NCBI GenBank assembly: GCA_027438535.1
Contig: DAIAMA010000020.1
Location: forward strand, 1-11,808
Reading direction: 5' to 3'
Source: a bacterium
GTDB taxonomy: Bacteria; Pseudomonadota; Gammaproteobacteria; Burkholderiales; Thiobacteraceae
Length of the DNA: 11,808 bases
A program made the translations under genes and the position numbers. Position 1 is the first letter of the stretch. Each line of letters starts with the position of its first letter. Under the pieces are notes generated by a model. That model had not been told where the DNA came from and did no database searches. It saw only the letters and a program-made list of their open reading frames with translations. This document shows positions 1 to 8,465 of this stretch, piece by piece.

Positions 1-416
1 ACTTCGAGCGCGCGACCGAAATGGCGCGGCGCATGGTGACGCAATGGGGTATGTCCGATGTTCTCGGGCCGATGGTGTATGGCGATAACGACGGCGAGGT
101 TTTCCTCGGGCGTTCCATCACTACGCACAAGAATGTGTCGGAAGCCACGATGCTGAAAGTGGATATGGAAATCCGCCGCATCATCGACGAGCAATACGCG
201 CTGGCGCGGCGCTTGATCGAAGAAAATCGCGATAAGGTCGAAACCATGGCCAAGGCCTTGCTCGAGTGGGAAACCATCGATGCCGACCAAGTGAACGACA
301 TCATGGAAGGCCGCGCGCCGCGTCCGCCCAAGCCGACGCAGCCGCCGGTCCCGCCGTCGCAAAGCAACACGCCCAGCGCACCCGCGCCGACGATCAAGCC
401 GGTGGAAGAAGCCTGA
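1..416 (+). CDS. ftsH: ATP-dependent zinc metalloprotease FtsH, C-terminal fragment
   Basis: FtsH is the membrane-anchored AAA+ zinc protease that degrades misfolded membrane proteins and some regulatory proteins. Only the last 137 or so residues are in the window; the gene enters from the left edge, with codons in phase from base 3 (FERATEMARRMV...). The visible part is the end of the peptidase domain. It has the GEVFLGRS segment, then KNVSEAT, then a helical stretch with REVYDEQ-like character (RRIIDEQYALARRLIEEN) and the LLEWETID segment found near the end of FtsH proteins. The catalytic HEAGH motif and the AAA domain lie upstream, outside the window. The last ~35 residues are rich in Pro, Ala and Ser and look like a flexible cytosolic tail. 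The stop is TGA at 414-416. It is followed by folP and glmM on the same strand, the order seen in many proteobacteria. Family assignment is secure. Confidence 0.95.
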   Translation, partial: FERATEMARRMVTQWGMSDVLGPMVYGDNDGEVFLGRSITTHKNVSEATMLKVDMEIRRIIDEQYALARRLIEENRDKVETMAKALLEWETIDADQVNDIMEGRAPRPPKPTQPPVPPSQSNTPSAPAPTIKPVEEA

Positions 417-431
417 TTTTTGTGAGGTATC

Positions 432-465
432 AAGGTTAAGGGGGGTAGCGGCCGCCCTTAACCTT
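432..465. repeat. Perfect 11-bp inverted repeat (stem-loop) between ftsH and folP
   Basis: AAGGTTAAGGG at 432-442 is exactly complementary to CCCTTAACCTT at 455-465, with a 12-base loop that contains GCGGCCGC (448-455 overlaps the right arm by one base). In RNA this gives a stable 11-bp hairpin starting 15 bases after the ftsH stop. No run of T follows the right arm, so it is not a textbook intrinsic terminator. It may attenuate read-through, protect the ftsH mRNA end, or be a mobile palindromic repeat. The structure is plainly visible; the role is inferred. Confidence 0.6.
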
Positions 466-485
466 CTCTCACCCTTAATGCCCAA

Positions 486-1313
486 ATGCTTTCCTGCGGC
501 CGGTTTACCTTTTCCCTCTCCCGCCCCCTCATCATGGGCATCGTCAATGTCACGCCCGATTCGTTCTCCGATGGCGGCCATTTCCTGAATGCCAAGCACG
601 CGATAGAGCACGGCTTGCTGCTGATAGAGCAAGGCGCGGATTTGCTCGACATCGGCGGCGAATCGACTCGCCCAGGCGCGGCACCCGTGCCGGAGGAAGA
701 AGAGCTGGCGCGCGTATTGCCGGTACTGGTGGGTTTGCGCGATAGCGGTGTGGCACTCTCGATCGATACCCAGAAACCCGGCGTGATGCGCGCCGCCATC
801 GAAGCCGGCGTGGATATGGTGAACGACGTGAATGCCTTGCAGCTTCCCGGCGCAGTGGCGGCGGTGGCGGATTCCAGCGTCGCGGCGTGCTTGATGCATA
901 AGCAAGGCGACCCGGGGACCATGCAGCAATTACCGATGTATTACGATGTGGTGGCGGAGGTACGGGCTTTTCTGCAAGCCCGGCTACACGTGGCGCAGGC
1001 GTCGGGTATCGCGCGCGAGCGTCTGGTCATTGATCCCGGGTTTGGTTTTGGCAAGAATCTTGAGCATAATGTCGCCCTGCTGAAGCAGTTCGATGCGCTG
1101 ACCGATCTTGGCGTGCCGGTGTTGGCGGGATTGTCACGGAAGTCCATGCTTGGCAAGATCGCCGGTTTGGAAATGCATGAACGCGTACATGCCAGTGTCG
1201 CGGCGGCGATGCTGGCGGTGATGAAGGGCGCAAAGATCGTGCGCGTGCATGACGTGAAGGCTACGCGCGATGCGCTGGCTATCGTTAACGCAATAGAGGG
1301 ATGGCATGAGTAG
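486..1313 (+). CDS. folP: Dihydropteroate synthase
   Basis: FolP condenses p-aminobenzoate with 6-hydroxymethyl-7,8-dihydropterin diphosphate to give 7,8-dihydropteroate. It is a cytosolic step of folate synthesis and the target of sulfonamides. The 275-residue product is close to the usual ~280 and shows the TIM-barrel signature motifs in order: [11 protein letters not shown] (21-31), GGESTRPGA (57-65), SIDT (92-95), NDVNAL (113-118), MHKQG (137-141), DPGFGFGK (183-190), SRKS (217-220) and RVHDV (253-257). The start at 486 is the first possible start after an in-frame TAA at 459-461, and it leaves the normal ~17-residue lead before the first motif. No convincing ribosome-binding site precedes it, so the start is likely rather than certain. 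The last bases overlap glmM by 8, indicating translational coupling. No key residue appears to be missing. Confidence 0.96.
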   Translation: MLSCGRFTFSLSRPLIMGIVNVTPDSFSDGGHFLNAKHAIEHGLLLIEQGADLLDIGGESTRPGAAPVPEEEELARVLPVLVGLRDSGVALSIDTQKPGVMRAAIEAGVDMVNDVNALQLPGAVAAVADSSVAACLMHKQGDPGTMQQLPMYYDVVAEVRAFLQARLHVAQASGIARERLVIDPGFGFGKNLEHNVALLKQFDALTDLGVPVLAGLSRKSMLGKIAGLEMHERVHASVAAAMLAVMKGAKIVRVHDVKATRDALAIVNAIEGWHE

Positions 1314-2664
1314 ACAATATTTCGGTACCGACGGCGTGCGCGGGCGGGTGGGCGAAACGCCGATTACCCCGGATTTCGTGATGCGCCTGGGCCATGCCGC
1401 CGGGCGTATTTTAACGGCGAGCGACCGGCGCGCGCGCGGCGAACGGCCATCGGTGATCATCGGCAAGGACACGCGTATTTCCGGCTACATGCTGGAATCC
1501 GCGCTCGAAGCGGGCTTGTCGGCGGCGGGGGTGGACGTGCTGCTGCTCGGGCCGATGCCGACGCCGGCGGTGGCCTATCTCACGCGCGCGTTGCGCTGCC
1601 AAGCGGGCATCGTGATTTCCGCCTCGCACAATCCTTATCCCGATAACGGGATTAAATTTTTTGGCCCCGGCGGCGTGAAGCTGCCGGACAAAGTCGAACG
1701 CGCAATCGAGGCCGGTCTCGACGAGCCTCTGAAGTGCATGCCCTCGGATAAGCTGGGTAAGGCACGGCGCGTCGAAGACGCCGACGGGCGCTATATCGAA
1801 TTCTGCAAAAGCACGTTTCCGAACGAACTCGATTTGCGCGGCATGCGCATCGTGCTGGATTGCGGCCACGGCGCGACTTATCACATTGCACCGCCCGTGT
1901 TCCACGAGCTGGGCGCGGAAGTCATCGCCATCGGCGTCAAGCCGGATGGCCTCAATATCAATCTCGATTGCGGCTCGACGCATCCCGAGGCTTTGCAGCG
2001 GGCAGTGCGTGACAATCACGCCGAAATCGGCATCGCCTTCGACGGCGACGGCGACCGGGTCATGATGGCGGATGCTGACGGCACGCTCTACGACGGCGAT
2101 CTCATGCTCTACATCATCGCGCATCATCGCGCCAAGCGCGGCTTGCTCAAGGGCGGCGTGGTGGGCACGGCGATGACCAATCTCGGCCTGGAACATGCCT
2201 TTAACAAAAGCAAAATACCGTTCGCGCGCGCCGCGGTGGGCGACCGTTATGTGTTGGAGATGCTGGAGCAGAAGGGCTGGCAATTGGGCGGTGAATCCTC
2301 GGGCCATATTATTTGCCGCGACAAACACAGCACCGGCGACGGCATCATCTCCGCGCTGCAAGTGCTGCATGCCTTGCGCGGCGCTAAGCGCACGCTGAAA
2401 GAAGCAACCAAGGACGTCATGGTCTACCCGCAAGTGCTAATCAATGTGCCGATCACTAAAGACTTCGATTTCCGCGAAAGCCTTCCGGTGCAAATGCAGC
2501 TGGTCGAAGCGGATGCGGAACTCAAGAATGCGGGGCGCGTGCTGTTACGCAACTCGGGCACCGAGCCGGTGTTGCGCGTGATGGTGGAGGGCAAGGACGC
2601 CGGCCAAGTGCAGCAGTGGGCGAAAAAAATCGCCGCGTGCGTGGAAAAATCCGCGCGCGGGTGA
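1306..2664 (+). CDS. glmM: Phosphoglucosamine mutase
   Basis: GlmM interconverts glucosamine-6-phosphate and glucosamine-1-phosphate, which feeds UDP-GlcNAc synthesis for peptidoglycan and lipopolysaccharide in the cytosol. The 452-residue protein has all four alpha-phosphohexomutase regions. These are the catalytic phosphoserine loop ISASHNP, with the serine at 107; the metal-binding loop DGDGDR at 246-251; the sugar-binding loop GESSGH at 329-334; and the C-terminal phosphate-binding loop RNSGTEP at 415-421. The N-terminus (YFGTDGVRG) is typical of GlmM rather than of phosphomannomutases. The ATG at 1306 lies inside the end of folP and is preceded by AGAGGG at 1295-1300 with 5-base spacing, which supports this start. 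It is the last gene of the ftsH-folP-glmM group and converges with glnE, with 36 bases between the stops and no clear terminator hairpin there. Confidence 0.97.
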   Translation: MSRQYFGTDGVRGRVGETPITPDFVMRLGHAAGRILTASDRRARGERPSVIIGKDTRISGYMLESALEAGLSAAGVDVLLLGPMPTPAVAYLTRALRCQAGIVISASHNPYPDNGIKFFGPGGVKLPDKVERAIEAGLDEPLKCMPSDKLGKARRVEDADGRYIEFCKSTFPNELDLRGMRIVLDCGHGATYHIAPPVFHELGAEVIAIGVKPDGLNINLDCGSTHPEALQRAVRDNHAEIGIAFDGDGDRVMMADADGTLYDGDLMLYIIAHHRAKRGLLKGGVVGTAMTNLGLEHAFNKSKIPFARAAVGDRYVLEMLEQKGWQLGGESSGHIICRDKHSTGDGIISALQVLHALRGAKRTLKEATKDVMVYPQVLINVPITKDFDFRESLPVQMQLVEADAELKNAGRVLLRNSGTEPVLRVMVEGKDAGQVQQWAKKIAACVEKSARG

Positions 2665-2700
2665 GTTCACGCCGGCTTTGATCTTGCCAGAAAACCGGTG

Positions 2701-5358
2701 TTACCCCAATATTTCTTCCCACAGCTGTTTAACGTTTTCCACATGAGGCGCGGTCCGCTCCGGTGCGACGCGCGCTTCCTGCTTGCCTTGCAGGCGCTCG
2801 CGGTGTTGCAGCGTCCTGAATAGGCGATAGGCGGTGCGCACCGCTTCCGCCCTCGCGGGCGCGACCAAGCCCTGTTCCGCGGCGCGCGCGAGCAACGCCA
2901 GATTGCCGCTGTTGTCGGCGAGGCCGGGATGCGCGTGCGCATGCGCCAGCACCAAATACTGCACCAGGAATTCGACGTCGATAATGCCGCCCGGGTCGTG
3001 CTTAAGATCGAATAAGCCGCTATTGTTGGGGTGCGCATCGTGCATTTTTTTTCGCATGGCGCGTACTTCCCGGCGCAAGACACCAGGGTCGCGCGGCAGG
3101 CAAATGACCTCGCGCCGGATGCGTTCGAATTGCGCGCCGGTCTGCGCGTCGCCCGCGACGAAACGTGCGCGGGTCAGGGCTTGATGTTCCCATACCCAGG
3201 CTTTTTCACGCTGATATTGGCTAAATGCCGCGATGGCGCTTACCAGCAAGCCGGAAGCGCCGTCCGGACGCAGGCGCAAATCGGTTTCGTACAAAATACC
3301 CGCCGGGGTGAGCGTGGCGAGCCAGCTATTGATGCGCTGCGCCAAGCGCGCATAGTTTTCCGCCGCGGCCGCATTGGCATCGTCGTATAAAAACACGATA
3401 TCGAGATCGGAAGCATAGCCGAGCTCCTTGCCGCCGAGCTTGCCGTAGCCGATGACGGCGAAGCGCGGCGTGTCGCCATGCTTGCGCGTGAGCGAAGCCC
3501 ATGCCAGGCGCAGCACTTCTTCCAAGATGCATTCGGCCAGAGCGGTGAGTTCGTCGCTTAAGCGTTCGAGCGGCAGCACGCCTTCTAAATCTTGCGCCAA
3601 GAGATGAAACGTTTGCGCGTGCTTGAAGTGGCGCAGCGTATCCAATTGGCGCTCGGTGCCGGGAAAATCGTCCAAGGTTTCGCGTAGCCTACGCGCAAGC
3701 AAAGGCCAATCGCGCTTTTCCATGAGCGCACGCTGGTCGAGCAGCTCGTCGAGCAGAATGGGATGCTGCGTCAAATAATCCGCCGCCCATGGGCTGGCGC
3801 CGCAGAGGCGCGCGACATGCGCGAGCGTGCCGGGGTATTCGGCCAGTAGCGCCAAATAAGATTCGCGGCGGCTGATCGCTTCCATCAGGGCGATCACGCG
3901 CGCGAGCGTTTCGACGGGTGTTCCATGATGCGCCGCTTCGACGATGATGCGTGGCATCAGGATATCGAAACGCGCGCGGCTTCCGGCCGGCAGATGGAGG
4001 TAGCGCTGGCTGTGTTTGAGGCGCTTGAGTTGTTCGGCGGCGGCGCTAGGCTCGGCGTAGCCTAATTGCGCCAGTGCTTGAGTCGCGCCGCTCTCCATAT
4101 TCCAAGGCGAGGAGGCGTCGACGGCTTGCTCGCCGGTGGAAAATATCCGTTCGAAGTGGGCTTCGACGCGGGCGCGGTGAAGATCGAGTTGGGTTTTAAA
4201 GGTTTCCCAATCATGCATGCCCATGGCTTGTGCGATCAACGCACGGTCGGCATCCGAGACAGGCAAGGCTTGCGTTTGCGCATCATCCAGATCTTGCAGC
4301 CGATGCTCCAGATTGCGTAGAAACGCATAGGCGGCATGCAGTTCGCGCACGATCGAAGCCGGGAGCAAGTTGCGCGCGGCGATGGCGTCGAGCGCCGCGC
4401 GCGTGGGCCGCAATTGCAAGCTCGCTTCCTTGCCGCCGCGGATCAATTGAAACACTTGGGCGATGAATTCGATCTCGCGGATACCGCCGGGGCCGAGCTT
4501 GATGTTGTCCGCCAATTCGCGCCGCGCGACTTCGCGCCGGATTTGCGCATGCAGTTCGCGCATCGAGGCGAATGCGCCGTAGTCGAGGTATTTGCGATAA
4601 ACGAAAGGGCGCGCCAGCGCGCTTAACCCGGCCGCATCGCCGCTCAAGGCGCGGCCCTTGATCCACGCATAACGCTCCCACTCGCGGCCCTGGGTGAGGA
4701 AGTACTGCTCCAGCATGGCGAAACTCGATACTACCGGGCCGCTTTCGCCATAGGGGCGCAGGCGCAAGTCGACGCGAAACACATGCTCGTCCGGCGTCGG
4801 TTCGGAGAGCGCTTGGGTGAGCTTCTGGCCTAGGCGCGTAAAATACTCGTGATTGGAGCATTGGGTGGGCCCGTTGGTTTTTCCTTCTTCCGGGTAGAGG
4901 TAGACCAGATCCACATCGGATGACACATTGAGCTCACTGCCGCCGAGCTTGCCCATCGCGACCACGATCAAATTTTGGCGGGCGCCGGAGTCCTCGCCGA
5001 TGGGCGCGCCATGGCTTGCCTGAAGCCAGCCATCGAGATATCGCAGCGCTTCTTGGATCGCCAACTCGGCCAATTGGGTGATGCCGGTCATGACTTCGCC
5101 CAGATCGGCGCGGCCGGATAAATCGCGCACCATCAGCCGCAGCGCCACGCGCTTTCTGAGCGCGCGCAGCGCATGCTTTAGGCCGGCTTCGTCGCTGATA
5201 GTCTGTGCCGCGAGGAAGGCTTGCATTTCGCCGCGGCTAAAAGGCCGTTCCAGCCCGGTGCGCAATGCGTCGCGCAAAGCCGGTTCGGCGGCAAGCAGGC
5301 GCTGGCCATAACGCGTGTAGCGCAGCGCGGTGTCGATTAAGGCGTCAAGCGAGGGCAT
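2701..5358 (-). CDS. glnE: Bifunctional glutamine synthetase adenylyltransferase / adenylyl-removing enzyme
   Basis: GlnE attaches AMP to glutamine synthetase when nitrogen is plentiful and removes it when nitrogen is short, under control of the PII protein; it acts in the cytosol. The protein is 885 residues, within the range of shorter GlnE proteins (E. coli has about 946). It contains two nucleotidyltransferase domains with the family's paired-aspartate motif. The N-terminal (de-adenylylating) domain has GKLGGSELN followed by SSDVD, with D148 and D150. The C-terminal (adenylylating) domain has GKLGGKELG followed by ASDLD, with D651 and D653. Both catalytic pairs are intact. The frame stays open upstream as far as 5973, antisense to acs, but that stretch lacks GlnE resemblance. 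The first sensible start is the ATG at 5356-5358, giving [14 protein letters not shown]. No strong ribosome-binding site precedes it, so a nearby start is possible. The gene is divergent from acs. Confidence 0.95.
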   Translation of the reverse strand: MPSLDALIDTALRYTRYGQRLLAAEPALRDALRTGLERPFSRGEMQAFLAAQTISDEAGLKHALRALRKRVALRLMVRDLSGRADLGEVMTGITQLAELAIQEALRYLDGWLQASHGAPIGEDSGARQNLIVVAMGKLGGSELNVSSDVDLVYLYPEEGKTNGPTQCSNHEYFTRLGQKLTQALSEPTPDEHVFRVDLRLRPYGESGPVVSSFAMLEQYFLTQGREWERYAWIKGRALSGDAAGLSALARPFVYRKYLDYGAFASMRELHAQIRREVARRELADNIKLGPGGIREIEFIAQVFQLIRGGKEASLQLRPTRAALDAIAARNLLPASIVRELHAAYAFLRNLEHRLQDLDDAQTQALPVSDADRALIAQAMGMHDWETFKTQLDLHRARVEAHFERIFSTGEQAVDASSPWNMESGATQALAQLGYAEPSAAAEQLKRLKHSQRYLHLPAGSRARFDILMPRIIVEAAHHGTPVETLARVIALMEAISRRESYLALLAEYPGTLAHVARLCGASPWAADYLTQHPILLDELLDQRALMEKRDWPLLARRLRETLDDFPGTERQLDTLRHFKHAQTFHLLAQDLEGVLPLERLSDELTALAECILEEVLRLAWASLTRKHGDTPRFAVIGYGKLGGKELGYASDLDIVFLYDDANAAAAENYARLAQRINSWLATLTPAGILYETDLRLRPDGASGLLVSAIAAFSQYQREKAWVWEHQALTRARFVAGDAQTGAQFERIRREVICLPRDPGVLRREVRAMRKKMHDAHPNNSGLFDLKHDPGGIIDVEFLVQYLVLAHAHAHPGLADNSGNLALLARAAEQGLVAPARAEAVRTAYRLFRTLQHRERLQGKQEARVAPERTAPHVENVKQLWEEILG

Positions 5359-5442
5359 CGGCAGGGAGCATCTTTTGGTAAGATAGCGGGAACCCAATTC
5401 TATGCGGTTTGGCCCAGAACAAGAACCACCGGAGGAGCACTT
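5359..5442. promoter_or_regulatory. Divergent intergenic region between glnE and acs
   Basis: These 84 bases separate two genes transcribed away from each other, so they (or the adjoining coding ends) must carry both promoters. For glnE, a TAGAAT-like -10 element can be read on the minus strand at 5397-5402, but its matching -35 position (5420-5425) is poor. For acs, TAAGAT at 5379-5384 is a weak -10 candidate with no good -35. The acs ribosome-binding site GGAGGAG at 5431-5437 is strong. No clear operator palindrome and no sigma-54 GG-GC pair was recognised. The region is required by layout; the individual elements are guesses. Confidence 0.35.
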
Positions 5443-7410
5443 ATGGCAAACATTGAATCCATTCTGACCGAAACCCGGATATTTCCTCCAAGCGAGGATT
5501 TCAAGAAAAAGGCGGCGGTTTCCGGCATCGCGGCCCATCAAGCGCTCTGCAAAGAGGCGGAGCAAGATTACGCGGGTTTTTGGGCCAAGCGCGCACGCGA
5601 TTTGATTCGATGGCACAAGCCGTTCACGCAGACCTTGGATGAAAGCAAGGCGCCTTTTTACAGGTGGTTTTACGACGGCGAATTGAATGTCTCCGCCAAC
5701 TGCCTGGATAAGCACCTGCAAACGCAGCCGGATAAGACGGCGATCATTTTCGAATCCGACGATGGCAAGGTGACGAGCGTCACATATAGACAGCTGCATC
5801 AGCGCGTATGCCAATTCGCGAACGGATTGAAATCCATCGGCGTGCAACCGGGCGATCGCGTCATCATCTACATGCCGATGAGTATCGAGGCGGTGGTGGC
5901 GATGCAGGCCTGCGCGCGCATCGGTGCGATACACTCGGTGGTATTCGGTGGCTTCTCCGCCAAGAGTTTGCATGAGCGCATCATCGACGCCGGCGCGAAA
6001 GTGGTCATTACCGCCGACGAAGGCTTGCGCGGCGGCAAGGGGGTGCGGCTGAAAGATGCGGTGGATGAAGCGCTCGGCATGGGCGGCTGCGTTACCTTGG
6101 GAAAAGTCATCGTGTATAAGCGCAGCGGTAGCGCGATCAAATGGAATGCCGGGCGCGATCTATGGTGGCACGACCTTACCCAGGGGCAGACCAATACGTG
6201 CGAACCGGCATGGGTCAACGCCGAGCATCCGCTATTCATCCTTTACACCTCCGGCTCCACCGGCAAGCCCAAGGGCGTGCAGCATGCCAGCGCCGGGTAT
6301 TTGCTGGGCGCGATCCTGTCCATGATGTGGGTGTTCGACTACAAGCCGGACGATATCTACTGGTGCACCGCCGACGTGGGCTGGATTACCGGCCATACTT
6401 ATGTCGCCTACGGTCCCTTGGCGATGGGCGCTACGCTTTTTATGTTCGAAGGCATTCCCACTTATCCGCATCCGGGCCGGTTTTGGGAGTTGATCCAGAA
6501 ACATAAAGTGACGACGTTTTACACCGCGCCGACCGCGATCCGCTCCTTGATCAAACTCGGTTCCGATTTGCCCAAGCAATACGATCTCTCCTCGCTGCGC
6601 TTGCTCGGCACGGTGGGCGAGCCGATCAACCCCGAAGCATGGATGTGGTACCACGAAGTAGTGGGTCAAGCTCGCTGCCCCATCGTCGATACCTGGTGGC
6701 AAACCGAAACCGGTGCCAATATGATCTCCCCCTTGCCGGGCGCGGTGCCGACCAAGCCCGGCTCGTGCACCTTGCCGCTGCCCGGCATCCAGGCCGATAT
6801 CGTGGATGAGCATGGCGGACAGGTCGAGAAGGGCCACGGCGGTTTCCTCGTCATCAAGCGCCCTTTCCCCTCGCTGTTGCGCACGCTATGGGGCGATCCG
6901 GAGCGTTTCAAGAGCACGTATTTTCCGCCGGAGATGGGCGGCAAAATTTATCTCGCCGGCGACTCGGCGCACCGCGATCAAGACGGCTACTTTTGGATCA
7001 TGGGCCGCATCGACGACGTGCTGAATGTTTCCGGGCATCGGCTCGGCACCATGGAAGTCGAATCGGCATTGGTGGCGAATCCGCTGGTGGCGGAAGCCGC
7101 CGTGGTGGGCAAGCCGCACGAAATCAAAGGCGAGGGCATCGTCGCCTTCGTCGTGCTCAAAGGTGCGCGTCCCGAAGGTGAAGCGGCGAAAAAAATCGTC
7201 GCCGATTTGCGCGAATGGGTCGCCAAGGAAATCGGCCCCATCGCCAAGCCCGACGAAATCCGCTTCGGCGACAACCTGCCCAAGACCCGTTCCGGCAAAA
7301 TCATGCGCCGCTTGCTGCGCGCGATTGCCAAGGGCGAGGAAATTACGCAAGACGTATCGACGCTGGAAAATCCTGCGATTTTGGAGCAGTTGAAACAGGC
7401 GGTGGTCTGA
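5443..7410 (+). CDS. acs: Acetyl-coenzyme A synthetase (AMP-forming)
   Basis: Acs activates acetate with ATP to acetyl-AMP and then transfers the acetyl group to CoA, in the cytosol, for growth on or scavenging of acetate. The 655-residue length matches Acs (about 650). Visible features are the ATP-binding loop [11 protein letters not shown] (268-278), the WWQTETG segment (418-424) whose second Trp limits the acyl pocket to acetate, the hinge region [13 protein letters not shown], and the C-terminal [11 protein letters not shown] with the catalytic lysine at 619. That lysine is the residue known to be acetylated by GNAT enzymes to switch Acs off in Salmonella and other bacteria. The start is fixed by GGAGGAG at 5431-5437, five bases before the ATG. 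PrpE (propionyl-CoA synthetase) is the main alternative, but the double Trp pocket and the length favour Acs. A GNAT gene follows 90 bases downstream on the same strand. Confidence 0.95.
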   Translation: MANIESILTETRIFPPSEDFKKKAAVSGIAAHQALCKEAEQDYAGFWAKRARDLIRWHKPFTQTLDESKAPFYRWFYDGELNVSANCLDKHLQTQPDKTAIIFESDDGKVTSVTYRQLHQRVCQFANGLKSIGVQPGDRVIIYMPMSIEAVVAMQACARIGAIHSVVFGGFSAKSLHERIIDAGAKVVITADEGLRGGKGVRLKDAVDEALGMGGCVTLGKVIVYKRSGSAIKWNAGRDLWWHDLTQGQTNTCEPAWVNAEHPLFILYTSGSTGKPKGVQHASAGYLLGAILSMMWVFDYKPDDIYWCTADVGWITGHTYVAYGPLAMGATLFMFEGIPTYPHPGRFWELIQKHKVTTFYTAPTAIRSLIKLGSDLPKQYDLSSLRLLGTVGEPINPEAWMWYHEVVGQARCPIVDTWWQTETGANMISPLPGAVPTKPGSCTLPLPGIQADIVDEHGGQVEKGHGGFLVIKRPFPSLLRTLWGDPERFKSTYFPPEMGGKIYLAGDSAHRDQDGYFWIMGRIDDVLNVSGHRLGTMEVESALVANPLVAEAAVVGKPHEIKGEGIVAFVVLKGARPEGEAAKKIVADLREWVAKEIGPIAKPDEIRFGDNLPKTRSGKIMRRLLRAIAKGEEITQDVSTLENPAILEQLKQAVV

Positions 7411-7500
7411 GCGGTTGAAGCGGAAAATCATGCATCCGATAGGACAAACGGCATTTCGGATAGAGCGGCCTCGAATTAGGCGATTCAGTCTAGCGGCCGC

Positions 7501-8052
7501 ATGATGCAGCCTTTGCTTGCGCACGGCTTATGCGTGCGCCCCTTCCAAAAGACCGACGTAGCCGAGTTTGTCGTTGCGGCGCGCGAGTCCGTGTCCACGG
7601 TTGGCGTTTGGATGCCATGGTGCCACGATCGTTACTCGGCCAGCGAGGCAGAGTCGTGGTTTGATCTGTGCGAACGCAAGCTGCGGGCGGACGAAGCCTA
7701 CGATGCGGGTATTTTTTCGGCGGACGGTACCGAGCTGTTAGGGGGTGTCGCGATTAACCAAATTAACCGCGAACACAATTTCGGGAACATCGGCTACTGG
7801 GTACGTCAGACCCGGCAGCGCCAAGGCGTTGCATCTCGCGCCGTTCGTATGATTGCGACGTACGGTTTTGGCCAAATCAAACTCACGCGCTTGGAGATCG
7901 TTATCGCCGAGGATAATCTGGCGAGCCGGGAGCTTGCAAAGAAGATCGGCGCCACATTGGAGTGCATTGCCCGCAACCGGCTGATCGTTCATGGAAAGCC
8001 CCGCGCCGCGGCTGTTTACTCCTTGATTCCGGGAATGCCTATTTTGACATAA
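7501..8052 (+). CDS. GNAT-family N-acetyltransferase (RimJ/RimL-like)
   Basis: The 183-residue protein has the fold signature of the RimJ/RimL-type acetyltransferases, which transfer acetyl from acetyl-CoA to an amine. The N-terminus LCVRPFQKTDVAEF (10-23) matches the usual L-x-R-P-x-x-x-D-A opening. VGVWMPW (34-40) followed by SASEAESWF (46-54) is a common motif of this subgroup. The acetyl-CoA loop is RQRQGVASRA (105-114). The helix-strand end, LEIVIAEDNLASRELAKKIG (131-150), carries the typical E/N-x-x-S residues. The substrate cannot be read from the sequence. ATG codons at 7501 and 7504 are both possible; no good ribosome-binding site is visible. The gene lies 90 bases behind acs on the same strand, with no obvious terminator between them, and is followed by about 410 bases with no intact gene. 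A link to Acs regulation is conceivable but unproven. Confidence 0.85.
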   Translation: MMQPLLAHGLCVRPFQKTDVAEFVVAARESVSTVGVWMPWCHDRYSASEAESWFDLCERKLRADEAYDAGIFSADGTELLGGVAINQINREHNFGNIGYWVRQTRQRQGVASRAVRMIATYGFGQIKLTRLEIVIAEDNLASRELAKKIGATLECIARNRLIVHGKPRAAAVYSLIPGMPILT

Positions 8053-8155
8053 CGCGCGCCGCGATTTCGACGACCGTGCGTGGCGGAACCCACCTAGCGG
8101 CTAAGACCATGTGTATGGCTTCTCGGCCTGCCGTCACACTGACCCCAGTGCGTTT

Positions 8156-8215
8156 CAGATGCTTCAAAACGTCAGCGTGGCTGCCGGCATGGAAGGCGTG
8201 GTGGTAGCTCAGCAT
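8156..8215 (-). pseudogene. rlmJ: Remnant of the 5' end of rlmJ (23S rRNA m6A2030 methyltransferase)
   Basis: Read on the minus strand from the ATG at 8213-8215, the translation begins MLSYHHAFHAGSHADVLKHL. This is nearly the same as the highly conserved opening of RlmJ/YhiR proteins (MLSYRHAFHAGNHADVLKH). After about 20 codons the resemblance stops. The frame runs on for 38 more codons (KRTGVSVTAGREAIH...) to a stop at 8039-8041, overlapping the end of the GNAT gene, with no trace of the methyltransferase SAM-binding or catalytic motifs. A complete RlmJ is about 280 residues, so this is a short truncated fragment, not a working gene. The match is from memory of the family, but the motif is distinctive. 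Confidence 0.7.
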
Positions 8216-8396
8216 GAGGGTGATCGAGGTTCCGGTAAAGTCGTGTCGGTGCATAGTGTACCCGGCGACACACAGTGCGGGTTATCTCGATGGTGAGGGA
8301 TCTAGATCGGAGATCGCTTCTGAACGGCCATATGCGGTTTTGTAAAGCAGCCATTCAGAAATTGAAGTTTGTTTTTATACAGCTTGATCCATGAGG

Positions 8397-8447
8397 TAAC
8401 CGGCCTGTGCGAGCGGCGCGATGCGCCGATTGCACAGGTACAGGTTA
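8397..8447. repeat. Long imperfect palindrome, attC-like in architecture
   Basis: Three nested complementary arm pairs are present: TAACC (8397-8401) with GGTTA (8443-8447), CCTGTGC (8404-8410) with GCACAGG (8432-8438), and CGGCGC (8414-8419) with GCGCCG (8423-8428). They are separated by small unpaired steps of 2/4 and 3/3 bases, with a 3-base tip. On the minus strand it starts with GCTTAAC at 8444-8450, which fits the integron recombination box RYYYAAC. The opposite end, GTTACCT (8394-8400), keeps only the GTT of GTTRRRY. It lies about 15 bases past the stop of the gene at 8466-9140. No T-run follows on either strand, so a standard intrinsic terminator is unlikely. The fold is certain; the attC identity is speculative. 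Confidence 0.55.
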
Positions 8448-8465
8448 AGCGATAGGGTAGGCCAC

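Larger units (their letters stand above)
8053..8465. other. 413-base stretch without an intact gene, probable junction of foreign or decayed DNA
   Basis: No convincing full-length coding region is present on either strand. The stretch contains a fragment of the start of rlmJ (minus strand, 8156-8215), a GATCTAGATC palindrome (8299-8308), a weak inverted pair CTGAACGGC / GCCATTCAG (8320-8328 with 8350-8358, one mismatch), and the long palindrome at 8397-8447. Short open frames on both strands lack recognisable domains. The mix of a gene remnant and unrelated repeats suggests past rearrangement. Confidence 0.5.

Noticed and set aside
1411..2433. A 340-codon open frame on the minus strand opposite glmM.
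   Set aside because: It is histidine-, arginine- and alanine-rich low-complexity translation typical of antisense frames in GC-rich genes, and glmM on the other strand is unambiguous.
2665..2700. A terminator between the convergent ends of glmM and glnE.
   Set aside because: Only a weak CCGG-based pairing can be drawn in the 36-base gap, and there is no T-run on either strand.
5359..5973. The minus-strand frame of glnE stays open for a further ~205 codons, antisense to the start of acs, giving an apparent 1090-residue protein.
   Set aside because: The extra part lies over the well supported acs gene, has no GlnE resemblance, and the GlnE-like sequence with normal length starts at the ATG at 5358. 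It is an open-frame shadow in high-GC DNA.
7465..7500. GCGGCC (7465-7470) facing GGCCGC (7495-7500), and the decamer TAGCGGCCGC occurring both at 446-455 and at 7491-7500.
   Set aside because: Short GC-only palindromes arise easily in this base composition. The flanking sequences of the two decamers do not match, so there is no evidence of a shared element.
8299..8381. Possible promoter: TATACA at 8376-8381, with nearby small inverted repeats.
   Set aside because: No -35 element at proper spacing, and no intact gene downstream on the plus strand to be driven by it.
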